DNA of 64,000 nt from assembly GCF_036967205.1 (NCBI RefSeq), contig NZ_CP146022.1, positions 3,100,001 to 3,164,000 of the forward strand, in the 5' to 3' direction. A program made the position numbers and the translations under genes. The notes beneath the pieces were generated by a model. The model had not been told where the DNA came from, ran no database searches, and saw nothing but the letters and a program-made list of their open reading frames with translations. The DNA is from Streptomyces sp. Q6 (GTDB lineage: Bacteria; Actinomycetota; Actinomycetes; Streptomycetales; Streptomycetaceae). This document shows, one piece after another, positions 9,509 through 17,097 of the stretch (position 1 is its first letter; every line of letters starts with the position of its first letter).

Positions 9509-11758
9509 GTGACCTCTGCGATCGAACCGCTCCCCCACGCCCCCGCACCGCCGCCGCCGACGGCCGCGCCGACCGTGCACCGCGCGCCGCGCTGGTCGCT
9601 GCCCGCGCTGCTCGCGACCCTCGCGCTCGCCGCGGTGCTGTACGCCTGGAACCTGTCCGGCAGCAGCCTCAACAGCTTCTACAGCGCCGCGATCTACAGC
9701 GGCACGCAGAGCTGGAAGGCCTGGTTCTTCGGCTCCATCGACGCCGGAAACTTCCTCACGGTCGACAAACCGCCGTTCGCGCTGATGGTGATGGGCCTGT
9801 TCTGCCGGGTCCTCGGCTTCGGCACGTGGCAGATGATGGTGCCGCAGATCGCGGCCGGGCTCGGCACGATCTGGATCCTGCACTCCTCCGTGAAGCGGGT
9901 GTGGGGCCACGCGGCGGCCGCGATCGCCGCCCTCGTCCTCGCCCTGACGCCGATCACCGTCGCGATCAACCGCGACAACAACCCGGACACCATCCTGGTG
10001 CTCCTCATGGTGGGCGGCGCGGCCCTCGCGCTGCGGGCCACCCGTGACGGCAGGCTGCTGCCGCTGCTCGCGTCGGCGGCCTGCTTCGGCCTCGCCTTCA
10101 ACACGAAGATGCTCCAGGGGTACATCGCGCTGCCCGCGGTCCTCGCCGTGTACCTGTACGCGTCCCACCTCGGCTGGGCGAGGAAGGCCCGCAACCTGGC
10201 CCTCGCGGCCGTGGTGCTCGCCGTGTCCAGCTTCTGGTGGGCCACGGCCGTCTCGCTGGTGCCCGCGTCCGAGCGCCCGTACATCGGCGGCTCGACCGAC
10301 GGCTCCGCCTGGGACCTGATCATGGGCTACAACGGCCTGGGCCGGATCCTCGGCGGCGAGGGCAACGGCGGGGGCGGCGGCGGGGGCGCCAGTTTCGCGG
10401 GGACCGCGGGCCTCGGCCGGCTGTTCAACGACACCCTCGGCGGCCAGATCTCCTGGCTGCTCCCGTTCGCGGCGATCGCGCTGGTCGGCGGCCTGGTGCT
10501 GTGCGGCCGCGCGCCGCGCACCGACCTCACGCGGGCGGCCCTCGTCCTGTGGGGCGGCTGGCTGCTCCTGCACTACGTCACCTTCGCCACCGCCGAAGGC
10601 ACCATGCACCCCTACTACACGACCGCGGTCGCCCCCGGAGTCGCGGCGCTGTGCGGAGGCGGCGGCGTGATGCTCCTTCGCGCCTTCCGCGCCGACAAGC
10701 GGTGGGCGTGGGTGCTGCCGGTCGCGCTCGGCGTGACCGGGATCTGGGCGGTCGTGCTGCTGCGCCGCGCGTCCGGCTGGAACGGCTGGCTGTGGCCGCT
10801 GGTCGCCGTCGTCATGGCGCTCGCGATCGCGGGCCTGCTCGTCTTCCGTACGGCGTCGGGCGCGCGGCTGCGGCTGTTCGCGGCGGCGGTCGCGGCGGCG
10901 ATCGTCGCGTCGGTGGCGGGTCCGGCGGCGTACTCCTTCGCCGAGCCGTTCTCCACCGGCGGGGGCGGCGGCATGGGCGGCACGAACCCGACGGCCGGGC
11001 CCACGACGGGCAACAGCATGGGCGGCCCCGGCGGAGGCTTCCCCGGTGGCGGCGAGCTGCCGGGCGGCGGGCAGCAGCGGGGTTCGGGCCAGGGCGACCA
11101 AGGCGGTGGTCCCGGGGGCCAGGGCGGCCAGGAGGGCGGATTCACGCCTCCGAACGGCTCGGGCGGGATGCCGGGCGGCGGGGAGATGCCAGGCGGTCAG
11201 GCGGGTGGCGAGATGCCCGGTGGCGGTGAGATGCCGGGCGGAGGCGAGATGCCCGGTGGCACGCAGCAGGACGGCGACGGTGGCACCGGTGGCCGTCCCA
11301 GCGGTGGCATGGGCGGCGGTGGCATGGGCGGCGGTGGCATGGGCGGCAGCGTCGACAGCGACCTGATCTCGTACCTGGAGAAGCACCAGGACGGCGCCGA
11401 GTGGCTGCTCGCGGTCTCCAACTCGCAGTCCGCCGCGCAGATCATCCTCAGCACGAAGCAGCCGGTCATCTCCATGTACGGCTTCTCGGGCTCGGACAAG
11501 GGCATGACCGTAGCGAAGCTCAAGAAGCTGGTCGCGAGCGGCGAGCTGCACTACATCCAGGTCGGCGAGAGCGGCATGGGCGGGGGCATGGGCGGCGACG
11601 ACGTCAGCTCCGCGGTCACCGCGTGGGTGAAGAAGCACGGCACGGCGGTGAAGGAGAGCGAGTACAGCAAGAACGCGTCATCCTCGTCGTCGACCTCGAC
11701 ACCTTCGGCATCCTCATCGTCGTCCCTCTACCGACTGGACCCGTCAGACGTGAACTAA
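9509..11758 (+). CDS. GT39/ArnT-like membrane glycosyltransferase with Gly-rich tail
   Basis: About 749 residues. The N-terminal two thirds has around ten hydrophobic segments and resembles actinobacterial glycosyltransferase-39 (dolichyl-phosphate mannose/ArnT-like) proteins: an external loop SIDAGNFLTVDKPP with acidic residues near the first helix, then ITVAINRDNNPDT. Such enzymes move sugars from polyprenyl phosphates to acceptors outside the membrane. After the last helix (AAYSFAEPF) comes a Gly/Pro/Met-rich segment with repeated GGEMPGG units, then a globular extracytoplasmic domain (DSDLISYLEKHQDGAEWLLAV...). A Ser-rich end (SSSSSTSTPSASSSSS) closes the protein. GTG 9509 is proposed as start; GTG 9494 or the frame start at 9443 are possible, since no strong ribosome site decides. 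Donor and acceptor are unknown. Confidence 0.8.
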   Translation: MTSAIEPLPHAPAPPPPTAAPTVHRAPRWSLPALLATLALAAVLYAWNLSGSSLNSFYSAAIYSGTQSWKAWFFGSIDAGNFLTVDKPPFALMVMGLFCRVLGFGTWQMMVPQIAAGLGTIWILHSSVKRVWGHAAAAIAALVLALTPITVAINRDNNPDTILVLLMVGGAALALRATRDGRLLPLLASAACFGLAFNTKMLQGYIALPAVLAVYLYASHLGWARKARNLALAAVVLAVSSFWWATAVSLVPASERPYIGGSTDGSAWDLIMGYNGLGRILGGEGNGGGGGGGASFAGTAGLGRLFNDTLGGQISWLLPFAAIALVGGLVLCGRAPRTDLTRAALVLWGGWLLLHYVTFATAEGTMHPYYTTAVAPGVAALCGGGGVMLLRAFRADKRWAWVLPVALGVTGIWAVVLLRRASGWNGWLWPLVAVVMALAIAGLLVFRTASGARLRLFAAAVAAAIVASVAGPAAYSFAEPFSTGGGGGMGGTNPTAGPTTGNSMGGPGGGFPGGGELPGGGQQRGSGQGDQGGGPGGQGGQEGGFTPPNGSGGMPGGGEMPGGQAGGEMPGGGEMPGGGEMPGGTQQDGDGGTGGRPSGGMGGGGMGGGGMGGSVDSDLISYLEKHQDGAEWLLAVSNSQSAAQIILSTKQPVISMYGFSGSDKGMTVAKLKKLVASGELHYIQVGESGMGGGMGGDDVSSAVTAWVKKHGTAVKESEYSKNASSSSSTSTPSASSSSSLYRLDPSDVN

Positions 11759-11770
11759 CGTGCACAGAAA

Positions 11771-11806
11771 GGCCCCTGACGCTTCATCACCGAAGCGGCA
11801 GGGGCC
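11771..11806 (+). terminator. Intrinsic terminator after the GT39-like gene
   Basis: GGCCCCTG-A-CGCTTC, loop ATCACC, GAAGCG-G-CAGGGGCC: a 14-bp stem with one internal mismatch, 12 bases after the stop codon. Confidence 0.75.
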
Positions 11807-11863
11807 GTCCGCGTCATGTGATTGACGCGAATTGTTCACCCAAACACTACGTGTCCATGTCAC

Positions 11864-11898
11864 TCTACGCGGGTTGCATCTCCTTCAACCCGCGTAGA
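11864..11898 (+). promoter_or_regulatory. Perfect 13-bp inverted repeat upstream of the nuclease gene
   Basis: TCTACGCGGGTTG (11864-11876) and CAACCCGCGTAGA (11886-11898) flank a 9-base loop, ending 17 bases before the nuclease ATG. It could be an operator or a leader-RNA hairpin. A GTTCACCC element at 11834-11841 resembles one half of a PHO box, but a second direct-repeat unit is not evident. Confidence 0.6.
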
Positions 11899-11915
11899 AC
11901 GGACGGACACCCCCC

Positions 11916-12710
11916 ATGCCCGGAATCCACATACGCACCGCCACGCTCACCGCGGCCGCGCTGATGGCGGCCGTCACCCTCCCCCTGACCACGGCGGGCC
12001 CCGCCGCCGCGACGACCACCGCGTACGACTCGACGTACTACAAGAACGCGATCGGCAAGACCGGCACGAGCCTCAAGTCGTCGCTCCACACGATCATCAG
12101 CAGCCAGACCAAGATCTCGTACTCCGCGGTCTGGAACGCCCTGAAGGTCACCGACCAGGACCCGAACAACAGCAACAACGTGATCCTGCTGTACAGCGGA
12201 GTCTCGCGGTCCAAGACCCTCAACGGCGGCGACGTCGGCGACTGGAACCGCGAACACACCTGGGCCAAGTCGCACGGCGACTTCGGCGAGGTGACGGGCC
12301 CCGGCACGGACCTGCACCACCTGCGCCCCGCCGACGTCCAGGTCAACAGCATCCGCGGCAACAAGGACTTCGACAACGGCGGCAGCACCGTCGCGGGCGG
12401 CGGCGGCAGCCTCACCGACTCCGACTCCTTCGAGCCGCGCGACGCGGACAAGGGCGACGTGGCCCGCATGATCCTCTACATGGCGGTGCGCTACGAGGGC
12501 GACGACGGCTTCGCCGACCTGGAGCCCAACGAGTCGGTGAGCAACGGCAGCAACCCGTACATGGGCAAGCTCTCCGTCCTCAAGCAGTGGAGCGACGAGG
12601 ACCCGCCCAGCGCCTTCGAGGAGAAGCGCAACCAGGCCATCTACGACACCTACCAGCACAATCGCAACCCGTTCATCGACCATCCGGAATGGGTCGAGGC
12701 GATCTGGTAG
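11916..12710 (+). CDS. Secreted endonuclease I family nuclease
   Basis: 264-residue exported nuclease of the endonuclease I (EndA/Dns, HNH-like) family, expected to degrade DNA outside the cell for nutrient recovery. The signal peptide (MPGIHIRTATLTAAALMAAVTLPLTTAGPAAA) ends near residue 32. The family core is NREHTWAKSH followed by DLHHLRPADVQVNSIRGN, giving the catalytic His and metal-binding Asn/His residues. The C-terminal RNPFIDHPEWVEAIW matches the family end. ATG 11916 is the only sensible start for the signal peptide. It lies 17 bases after a perfect inverted repeat and is closed by a hairpin, so it is monocistronic and probably specifically regulated. Confidence 0.9.
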   Translation: MPGIHIRTATLTAAALMAAVTLPLTTAGPAAATTTAYDSTYYKNAIGKTGTSLKSSLHTIISSQTKISYSAVWNALKVTDQDPNNSNNVILLYSGVSRSKTLNGGDVGDWNREHTWAKSHGDFGEVTGPGTDLHHLRPADVQVNSIRGNKDFDNGGSTVAGGGGSLTDSDSFEPRDADKGDVARMILYMAVRYEGDDGFADLEPNESVSNGSNPYMGKLSVLKQWSDEDPPSAFEEKRNQAIYDTYQHNRNPFIDHPEWVEAIW

Positions 12711-12723
12711 CCAGAGCGCGAAA

Positions 12724-12749
12724 GAGGGCCACCCCCTGGGGTGGCCCTC
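12724..12749 (+). terminator. Intrinsic terminator after the nuclease gene
   Basis: GAGGGCCACCCC and GGGGTGGCCCTC form a 12-bp perfect inverted repeat 14 bases after the stop. It separates the nuclease from the toxin operon that follows. Confidence 0.7.
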
Positions 12750-12877
12750 CGTCATGTCACAGCCTTGATTCAGTCCCCGTTCCCCGCTTCCGCCCCAAGA
12801 TAGGCTCGCTTGTACGAATCATGCGCAGCACACACCTCTTGCGTCTGCGTGCGACTCAAGCAGCGGTCGAGGGGGCC

Positions 12878-13285
12878 ATGGGCGATCACAAGAATCCGAA
12901 GGACCTACGGGCCAAGCACGAGGACCTCACCAAACTCGCGGACGACCTCGACGGCATGCAGGAGTACCTGACACGTCAGGTGCGGCGTATGGACGGCATC
13001 GTGGATGCCATCGAGGCGGGGTGGCAGGGTCCGGCGGGCTCGGCGTACCGACAGTTCCATCGGGCCGCGGCGGAGGACGCGGTGCGCATCCGCGAGGTCA
13101 TGAAGGTCATCGAATCCGCGGTGCGCATGAGCCGGGACGGCTTTACGGAACGAGAGCTGGACGTGCTGGCGCGGATGCGCAGCATCAAGGTCGACATCGG
13201 CAGCGAGGTCGACCGTCTGTCCACACCGAACCCGGCCGCAGCCGAGCCGGAGGCCCGCCCGCGCAGCGGCCTCGACAGCCTGTGA
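12878..13285 (+). CDS. WXG100-family protein (first of pair)
   Basis: 135-residue helical protein with the WXG turn in EAGWQGPAGSAYRQF at about residue 50, typical of ESAT-6/WXG100 proteins that pair up and travel through type VII (ESX/EccC) secretion machines. Two long helices flank the turn (DLTKLADDLDGMQEYLTRQVRRM and DAVRIREVMKVIESAVRM), followed by a charged tail. ATG 12878 is selected because CGAGGGGGCC precedes it; the open frame extends far upstream without coding character. It heads a gene set with a second WXG100 gene 63 bases downstream and a large toxin, an arrangement typical of T7SS-delivered polymorphic toxins. No secretion machinery is in the window. Confidence 0.8.
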   Translation: MGDHKNPKDLRAKHEDLTKLADDLDGMQEYLTRQVRRMDGIVDAIEAGWQGPAGSAYRQFHRAAAEDAVRIREVMKVIESAVRMSRDGFTERELDVLARMRSIKVDIGSEVDRLSTPNPAAAEPEARPRSGLDSL

Positions 13286-13348
13286 CCTGTGTGGTCCGGA
13301 GACCATCCCGCACCGCAGCAGCACCGTAGGCAACCACAGGGGGACGAC

Positions 13349-13660
13349 ATGCCGCCGATCTCGGACGACGACCACATCACCGTCAAACTGGCCACGCTTC
13401 AACACTTGTCCGGTGAGCTGGAGGACATTCTCAAGAAGCTCAACGGGACGCTGGACGAGCTGTACGAACGTGTCGAACCCGTCGTTCTCTCGTGGAGCGG
13501 CGAGGCACGTGAGGCGTTCATCGACAAGCTGGACGAGTGGGACCGGTCCGCTCAGGATCTTCAGGCGTCACAGAAGTGGCTGCACGAGGTCGTGACCACC
13601 GGCCACATCAACTACGCGGCAGCACATCGCGCGGTGCTGCGCGGCTGGGGAGGCGCCTGA
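13349..13660 (+). CDS. WXG100-family protein (second of pair)
   Basis: 103-residue WXG100-like helical hairpin: helix 1 VKLATLQHLSGELEDILKKLNGTLDELYERVEPV, the turn SWSGEAREAF and helix 2 IDKLDEWDRSAQDLQASQKWLHEVV. It probably forms a heterodimer with the preceding WXG100 protein or with the N-terminal domain of the downstream toxin, acting as a secretion partner. ATG 13349 follows CAGGGGGACGAC. Its TGA stop overlaps the toxin ATG (TGATG), so the two are translationally coupled. Confidence 0.82.
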   Translation: MPPISDDDHITVKLATLQHLSGELEDILKKLNGTLDELYERVEPVVLSWSGEAREAFIDKLDEWDRSAQDLQASQKWLHEVVTTGHINYAAAHRAVLRGWGGA

Positions 13661-15408
13661 TGGCGGGCCCGTCCCCCACGCCGTCCCGAAGCGGCGCGCC
13701 CGGCGGCGGAACCATCGACGTCAAGCCGTCCACGCTGCACCAGGTCGCCGGTGGATTCGCCGGCCAGCAGACGCCGTTCGACAAGGGCGCCAAGGACCTG
13801 CTCACCGCGCTCAAGGAGTACCCGGACGCGGGCGGCTACGGCACCGCCCCACAGGCCTTCGCCACCGAGTACGTGAAGGTCGGCAACCGCTACTTGGAGG
13901 TATGGGCCAAGTCGGTCGCCAGCATCGGGGGCGGGGCTGTCGGCTTCGCGACGACGGCGAACAACTACTCCAGGGCGGAGGCGGCGAACGACCCGTCGGG
14001 CCGGACGCACGCCCAGGTACAGCAGCCGCCCGTCGTCATCGACAAACCGCCGAAGTACGAGTCCGTCCCCAACCTCAGATGGGGGGACGACGACGGCGGA
14101 GACGACTTCATCCGCTCGCTCTTGGAGTGGATACCGGATGTCGTCTGGCACATCATCCGCCCGCTCCTGGAACACGCGTTCCGCTGGGGCAAGGTCGCCG
14201 AGGTCTATCCGTTCCCTCAGCAGCACTACGTGCAGTCGCTCTCCGAGGCCTGGAGAGACTCTACGGTCCCGCTGGGTATGACGATGGGCGGCCTCGACGG
14301 GCTCGTCAGCAGCATCACGCAACAGAGCAACAGCGAATGGCACGACGCCATGCGTCAGTTCTGCAGTTCGCTCTGGGGCAGCACGGCATGGGGGCAGTCC
14401 ACCGCGGGCTATCAGTGGAAGCACGACAGCGCCTCCAGCCAAACGGCCACGCATCCGGTCATGGCGGTGCTCCACGACTCCGCCATGAAGGTCAGCAGCC
14501 TGCTGCACGAATACGCCGAAGCCGCCGTCGACCTGAACGGCAAGGTCTGGGACATCTACTTCAAAGCCGTGAAACAGGCCGTGGGCGACATCGACCTCAG
14601 CGACGGCGTCGACCTCAAGGACCTCAAGGAGGGCGCCAAGGGAGTCGGCCGATTCCTGAAAGGCGTGGTCACGGGCGGCGCGGAGCTCGGTGCCGAGATC
14701 ACTCTGAACATCGACACGGCCGCACTGAACGCCGTGGTGGAGGCGTACAACCGCCGCGTGAACGCCCTTACGCCGCAACTCACCGCACTCATGGGACCGC
14801 TCGACGAGGCATACCGCAGCGCACCCACCTACGCGGCGGAGGAGGCACGGGCCGAAGCGTTCGGGGCCCGTGCGCTCAATGACTTCAAGCACGATCTGAA
14901 GTGGACCGACCCAGAGAACGCCAAGAACGGCATTTACAAGATCGACCTGGCGAGCAACGAGTGGCTGGGAGGCGGCCACACCCTGGACAAGCACGTCGGC
15001 AAGACCGATGAGCAGCTGGCCCAGCGGCTGCGGGACCAAGGCGGTCCGCCCACCGCTGCCTGGCCACACGGAAGGCCTGCCATCGGCGGTGCGTCCACCT
15101 TCGCGACGCCCGAGCGCGCCCAGGAACTGACGCAGTACAACGTCGACCAGAACTCCAGCCAGATCAAGACGTGGCTGGACGACCCGAACCGAGACCCGAA
15201 ACTACCCATCCAAACCGAGGCGCCGAACGGCGAATACAGTGGCCGAAGCGTCACCAAGCAGCCGAACGACGTGAATCACCAAGGCTTCAAAACCGACGGG
15301 CTCGATGCCGAGGCCATCCCTGTGAAGGGCGTCAGAACCATTCTGAAGTACGACCCCTCGCTCGATCCGCCGTTCGTCGTGCTGACGTCGATGCCTGAAC
15401 AGGCCTGA
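13660..15408 (+). CDS. Polymorphic toxin: T7SS-type N-terminus, RNase A-like CdiA-CT C-terminus
   Basis: 582-residue toxin. Residues ~18-110 (IDVKPSTLHQVAGGF..., ...VWAKSVASIGGGAVGFATTANNY) look like a WXG/ESX-type helical delivery domain, followed by a long helical linker region. The C-terminal ~145 residues match the bacterial CdiA-CT RNase A-like domain: GGHTLDKHVGKTDEQLAQRLRD, ASTFATPERAQ, IKTWLDD, VRTILKYD and FVVLTSMP. By analogy with the Yersinia kristensenii CDI toxin, His445 (KHV), Arg456 and Thr576 are the likely catalytic residues. The predicted action is cleavage of target-cell RNA after delivery to competitors. The start overlaps the upstream stop, with GGGGAGG before it. Base composition is visibly less GC-extreme than neighbours, suggesting acquisition. 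Delivery by type VII secretion is inferred from the WXG100 partners. Confidence 0.85.
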   Translation: MAGPSPTPSRSGAPGGGTIDVKPSTLHQVAGGFAGQQTPFDKGAKDLLTALKEYPDAGGYGTAPQAFATEYVKVGNRYLEVWAKSVASIGGGAVGFATTANNYSRAEAANDPSGRTHAQVQQPPVVIDKPPKYESVPNLRWGDDDGGDDFIRSLLEWIPDVVWHIIRPLLEHAFRWGKVAEVYPFPQQHYVQSLSEAWRDSTVPLGMTMGGLDGLVSSITQQSNSEWHDAMRQFCSSLWGSTAWGQSTAGYQWKHDSASSQTATHPVMAVLHDSAMKVSSLLHEYAEAAVDLNGKVWDIYFKAVKQAVGDIDLSDGVDLKDLKEGAKGVGRFLKGVVTGGAELGAEITLNIDTAALNAVVEAYNRRVNALTPQLTALMGPLDEAYRSAPTYAAEEARAEAFGARALNDFKHDLKWTDPENAKNGIYKIDLASNEWLGGGHTLDKHVGKTDEQLAQRLRDQGGPPTAAWPHGRPAIGGASTFATPERAQELTQYNVDQNSSQIKTWLDDPNRDPKLPIQTEAPNGEYSGRSVTKQPNDVNHQGFKTDGLDAEAIPVKGVRTILKYDPSLDPPFVVLTSMPEQA

Positions 15409-15472
15409 TCTCAGCAGTCGTGGACCACCTATACCGGGAGCAACAATCAACACACGCTGGTATCCCGAATCG

Positions 15473-16099
15473 ATGACGTGGCGGGACGTCGAACCCGCGA
15501 AGCACCCCTTCGACCCCAGCCGCGCGCTGGACGCTGTGCGCGCGGTCGTCGCCTCTCCCGACCCGGAATCGGGCCGCCCCCGTGGACTCTGGTCCGACAA
15601 CTCGATCGCTCAAGGTCTCGCCGAGCACTACGGAACGTGGGCGTTCGGCTGGTACACCGCCATGCAGTTGTACCCGGACTCCGGCACGGTGATCAGGGAG
15701 CTTCCGCCCTGTGGCCTCGGTGCCCGTGATCTCGATCAGCAGGCGCGCCGCTACACCGACGCACTCCTCCAGTGGCGCGGATGGCTGGAGGAGCTAGCCG
15801 CTGCCTTCGCTCCTTTCGTACCCGGGCCGGACAGTGACGCGGCAACACGTCGACAGTTGCGCGAAAGCGGAGTCGCAGCCCTGGTCACGCTCGTCGTGGA
15901 ACGGACGCAGGCCGGCGAACTGTGGCTCGGCACCTGTGCTCAAGCCCTCACCTGGTTCCTGGAGGCGACGGGCGTGCCCGTTGCAGAGGCCGAGGAACTT
16001 GTGGACGACATCGTGGACGGTGAGTTCGCCAGTTGGGTCGCCCCCGACGCCGAAGCGATCGGCCGGGCGCGGAAGGCTGTCGGGGAACACCGTGCGTGA
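15473..16099 (+). CDS. Unrecognised acidic protein, probable immunity protein to the RNase toxin
   Basis: 208-residue soluble, mostly helical, acidic protein of no family I recognise. It starts 64 bases after the toxin stop on the same strand, the usual place of the cognate immunity gene in polymorphic toxin loci, and an RNase-bearing cell would need one. Its stop overlaps the GTG start of the Fic gene by 8 bases, so it might instead be a partner or antitoxin of the Fic protein. Trp-rich stretches (GTWAFGWYTAMQLY, LLQWRGWLEELAAAFAPF) and VVERTQAGELWLGTCAQALTWFLEATG are its main landmarks. ATG 15473 is the first available start; its ribosome site is weak. Confidence 0.6.
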   Translation: MTWRDVEPAKHPFDPSRALDAVRAVVASPDPESGRPRGLWSDNSIAQGLAEHYGTWAFGWYTAMQLYPDSGTVIRELPPCGLGARDLDQQARRYTDALLQWRGWLEELAAAFAPFVPGPDSDAATRRQLRESGVAALVTLVVERTQAGELWLGTCAQALTWFLEATGVPVAEAEELVDDIVDGEFASWVAPDAEAIGRARKAVGEHRA

Positions 16100-16754
16100 C
16101 GCCCTCGAGTCCTGGCTCGACGTGCGTTCCTCAGTGGACTGGGGCCGCCTGTGCCCGGATGTGTCCGGGCCTGTCCGGGGGCGGCGCGACGGTATCGACG
16201 CTGCGGCGGTTGCCCGTCGCGATGTCCGTGATCCGGGCAGGGGTGAACGGTTGCGCGCTGCTTGGCGCCAAGCCAAACGAGATGCGGCGGCGGGCCGTGA
16301 TCTCGATTTCGGACGCCTCGCCGGTTGGCAGGAGGTGCTTCTCGGACGCCCTGACGTGGCACTTCGCACTCACCCCGCATACGCCAAGGGTGGCCGGGAG
16401 CGGTATGGCGTGACCGGGGCCACCGCGCGGCAGTTCTCGTCCTGCCTGGCCGAGGCCACGCGTTCCGAGACCGACGAGCCGCTCCCGGCCCGTGCCGCTC
16501 GCGTCTATCTGGACATCTGCTTTTTCCACCCGTTCGACGACGGCAACGGCCGTGCGGCGCTGCTCGCCCTTGGGCACGTCCTCGCACGCGAGGACGTCAT
16601 CCTGGATGAGGTCGGCCCGCTTCACATCCCGCGATACGCCCCTGACCCGTACGGTCCTCAGTCACTGTCGCGGCTGGTCCACGCCCTTGTGCGGGCCGCC
16701 GCGAGCAGGGGCGGTGGGCCTGTTTCCCCTGTCCCTTCCTCCGCCAGGCGGTAG
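16092..16754 (+). CDS. Fic-domain protein
   Basis: 220-residue Fic/Doc-fold protein. The active-site loop is FFHPFDDGNGRAAL (His146), matching the HPFx(D/E)GNGR signature of enzymes that transfer AMP or another nucleotide/phosphate moiety to a protein hydroxyl. The helix before it (ARQFSSCLAEATR...ARAARVYLDI) is typical. No clear (S/T)xxxE(G/N) inhibitory helix is seen, so control may come from another protein; the gene it overlaps by 8 bases is the obvious candidate. GTG 16092 is chosen because the reading frame upstream lies inside the previous gene and the overlap suggests coupled translation. Its role (toxin, toxin tail or immunity partner) is not settled. Confidence 0.75.
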   Translation: MRDALESWLDVRSSVDWGRLCPDVSGPVRGRRDGIDAAAVARRDVRDPGRGERLRAAWRQAKRDAAAGRDLDFGRLAGWQEVLLGRPDVALRTHPAYAKGGRERYGVTGATARQFSSCLAEATRSETDEPLPARAARVYLDICFFHPFDDGNGRAALLALGHVLAREDVILDEVGPLHIPRYAPDPYGPQSLSRLVHALVRAAASRGGGPVSPVPSSARR

Positions 16755-16763
16755 TCAGCACTC

Positions 16764-17084
16764 ATGTCCGTCCCACCACCTCCGACTCGCTCCAGAAGCG
16801 CCTCCTACCCCGACCGCGAAACCGCGCAATGGGCCACCCAACAGGTCGTCACCGCCAACGAGCAGTTGATCCACCGCTGGCTCGCCCAGCGGACCCGCTC
16901 CCGGCTGACCGTCGAAGCGTCATGGCCGTCGCGGCCCGATCCGGTGGGCCGGGTCCTGTTGCAGGCCATGATGCTGGCCGGCCGGGAGCCCGTGGACGTA
17001 CGCGCGGCCCGGGTGATTCTGAAGCGGGAGCCTTCCGTCCCGCACGGGTTCGTCGTGCACGCCTCGTTCCCGATCTACGTATAG
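16764..17084 (+). CDS. Orphan RNase A-like toxin tail (truncated CdiA-CT domain)
   Basis: 106-residue protein beginning 9 bases after the Fic stop. From SASYPDRETAQWATQQVV through NEQLIHRWLAQ to VRAARVILKREP...HGFVVHASFPIYV it lines up with the C-terminal two thirds of the RNase A-like domain of the toxin at 13660 (STFATPERAQELTQYNV, SSQIKTWLDD, GVRTILKYD...FVVLTSMP). The segment carrying the first catalytic His (HTLDKHV) is absent and the Thr of LTSMP is replaced by Ala (HASFP). It is therefore probably a displaced, inactive toxin tip of the 'orphan' type found beside immunity genes, or a reservoir for recombination. Start ATG 16764 has only a weak AGGCGG site. Confidence 0.65.
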   Translation: MSVPPPPTRSRSASYPDRETAQWATQQVVTANEQLIHRWLAQRTRSRLTVEASWPSRPDPVGRVLLQAMMLAGREPVDVRAARVILKREPSVPHGFVVHASFPIYV

Positions 17085-17097
17085 AGGTCTGTCCGTC

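Noticed and set aside
9503-11638. 711-codon minus-strand frame opposite the GT39-like gene
   Set aside because: Ala/Arg/His-rich antisense shadow without domains; the plus strand has membrane helices and a sensible enzyme.
11822-12877. Long upstream extension of the first WXG100 frame
   Set aside because: It is the out-of-frame shadow of the nuclease gene with Arg/His-rich text; the WXG100 protein starts at 12878 after GAGGGGG.
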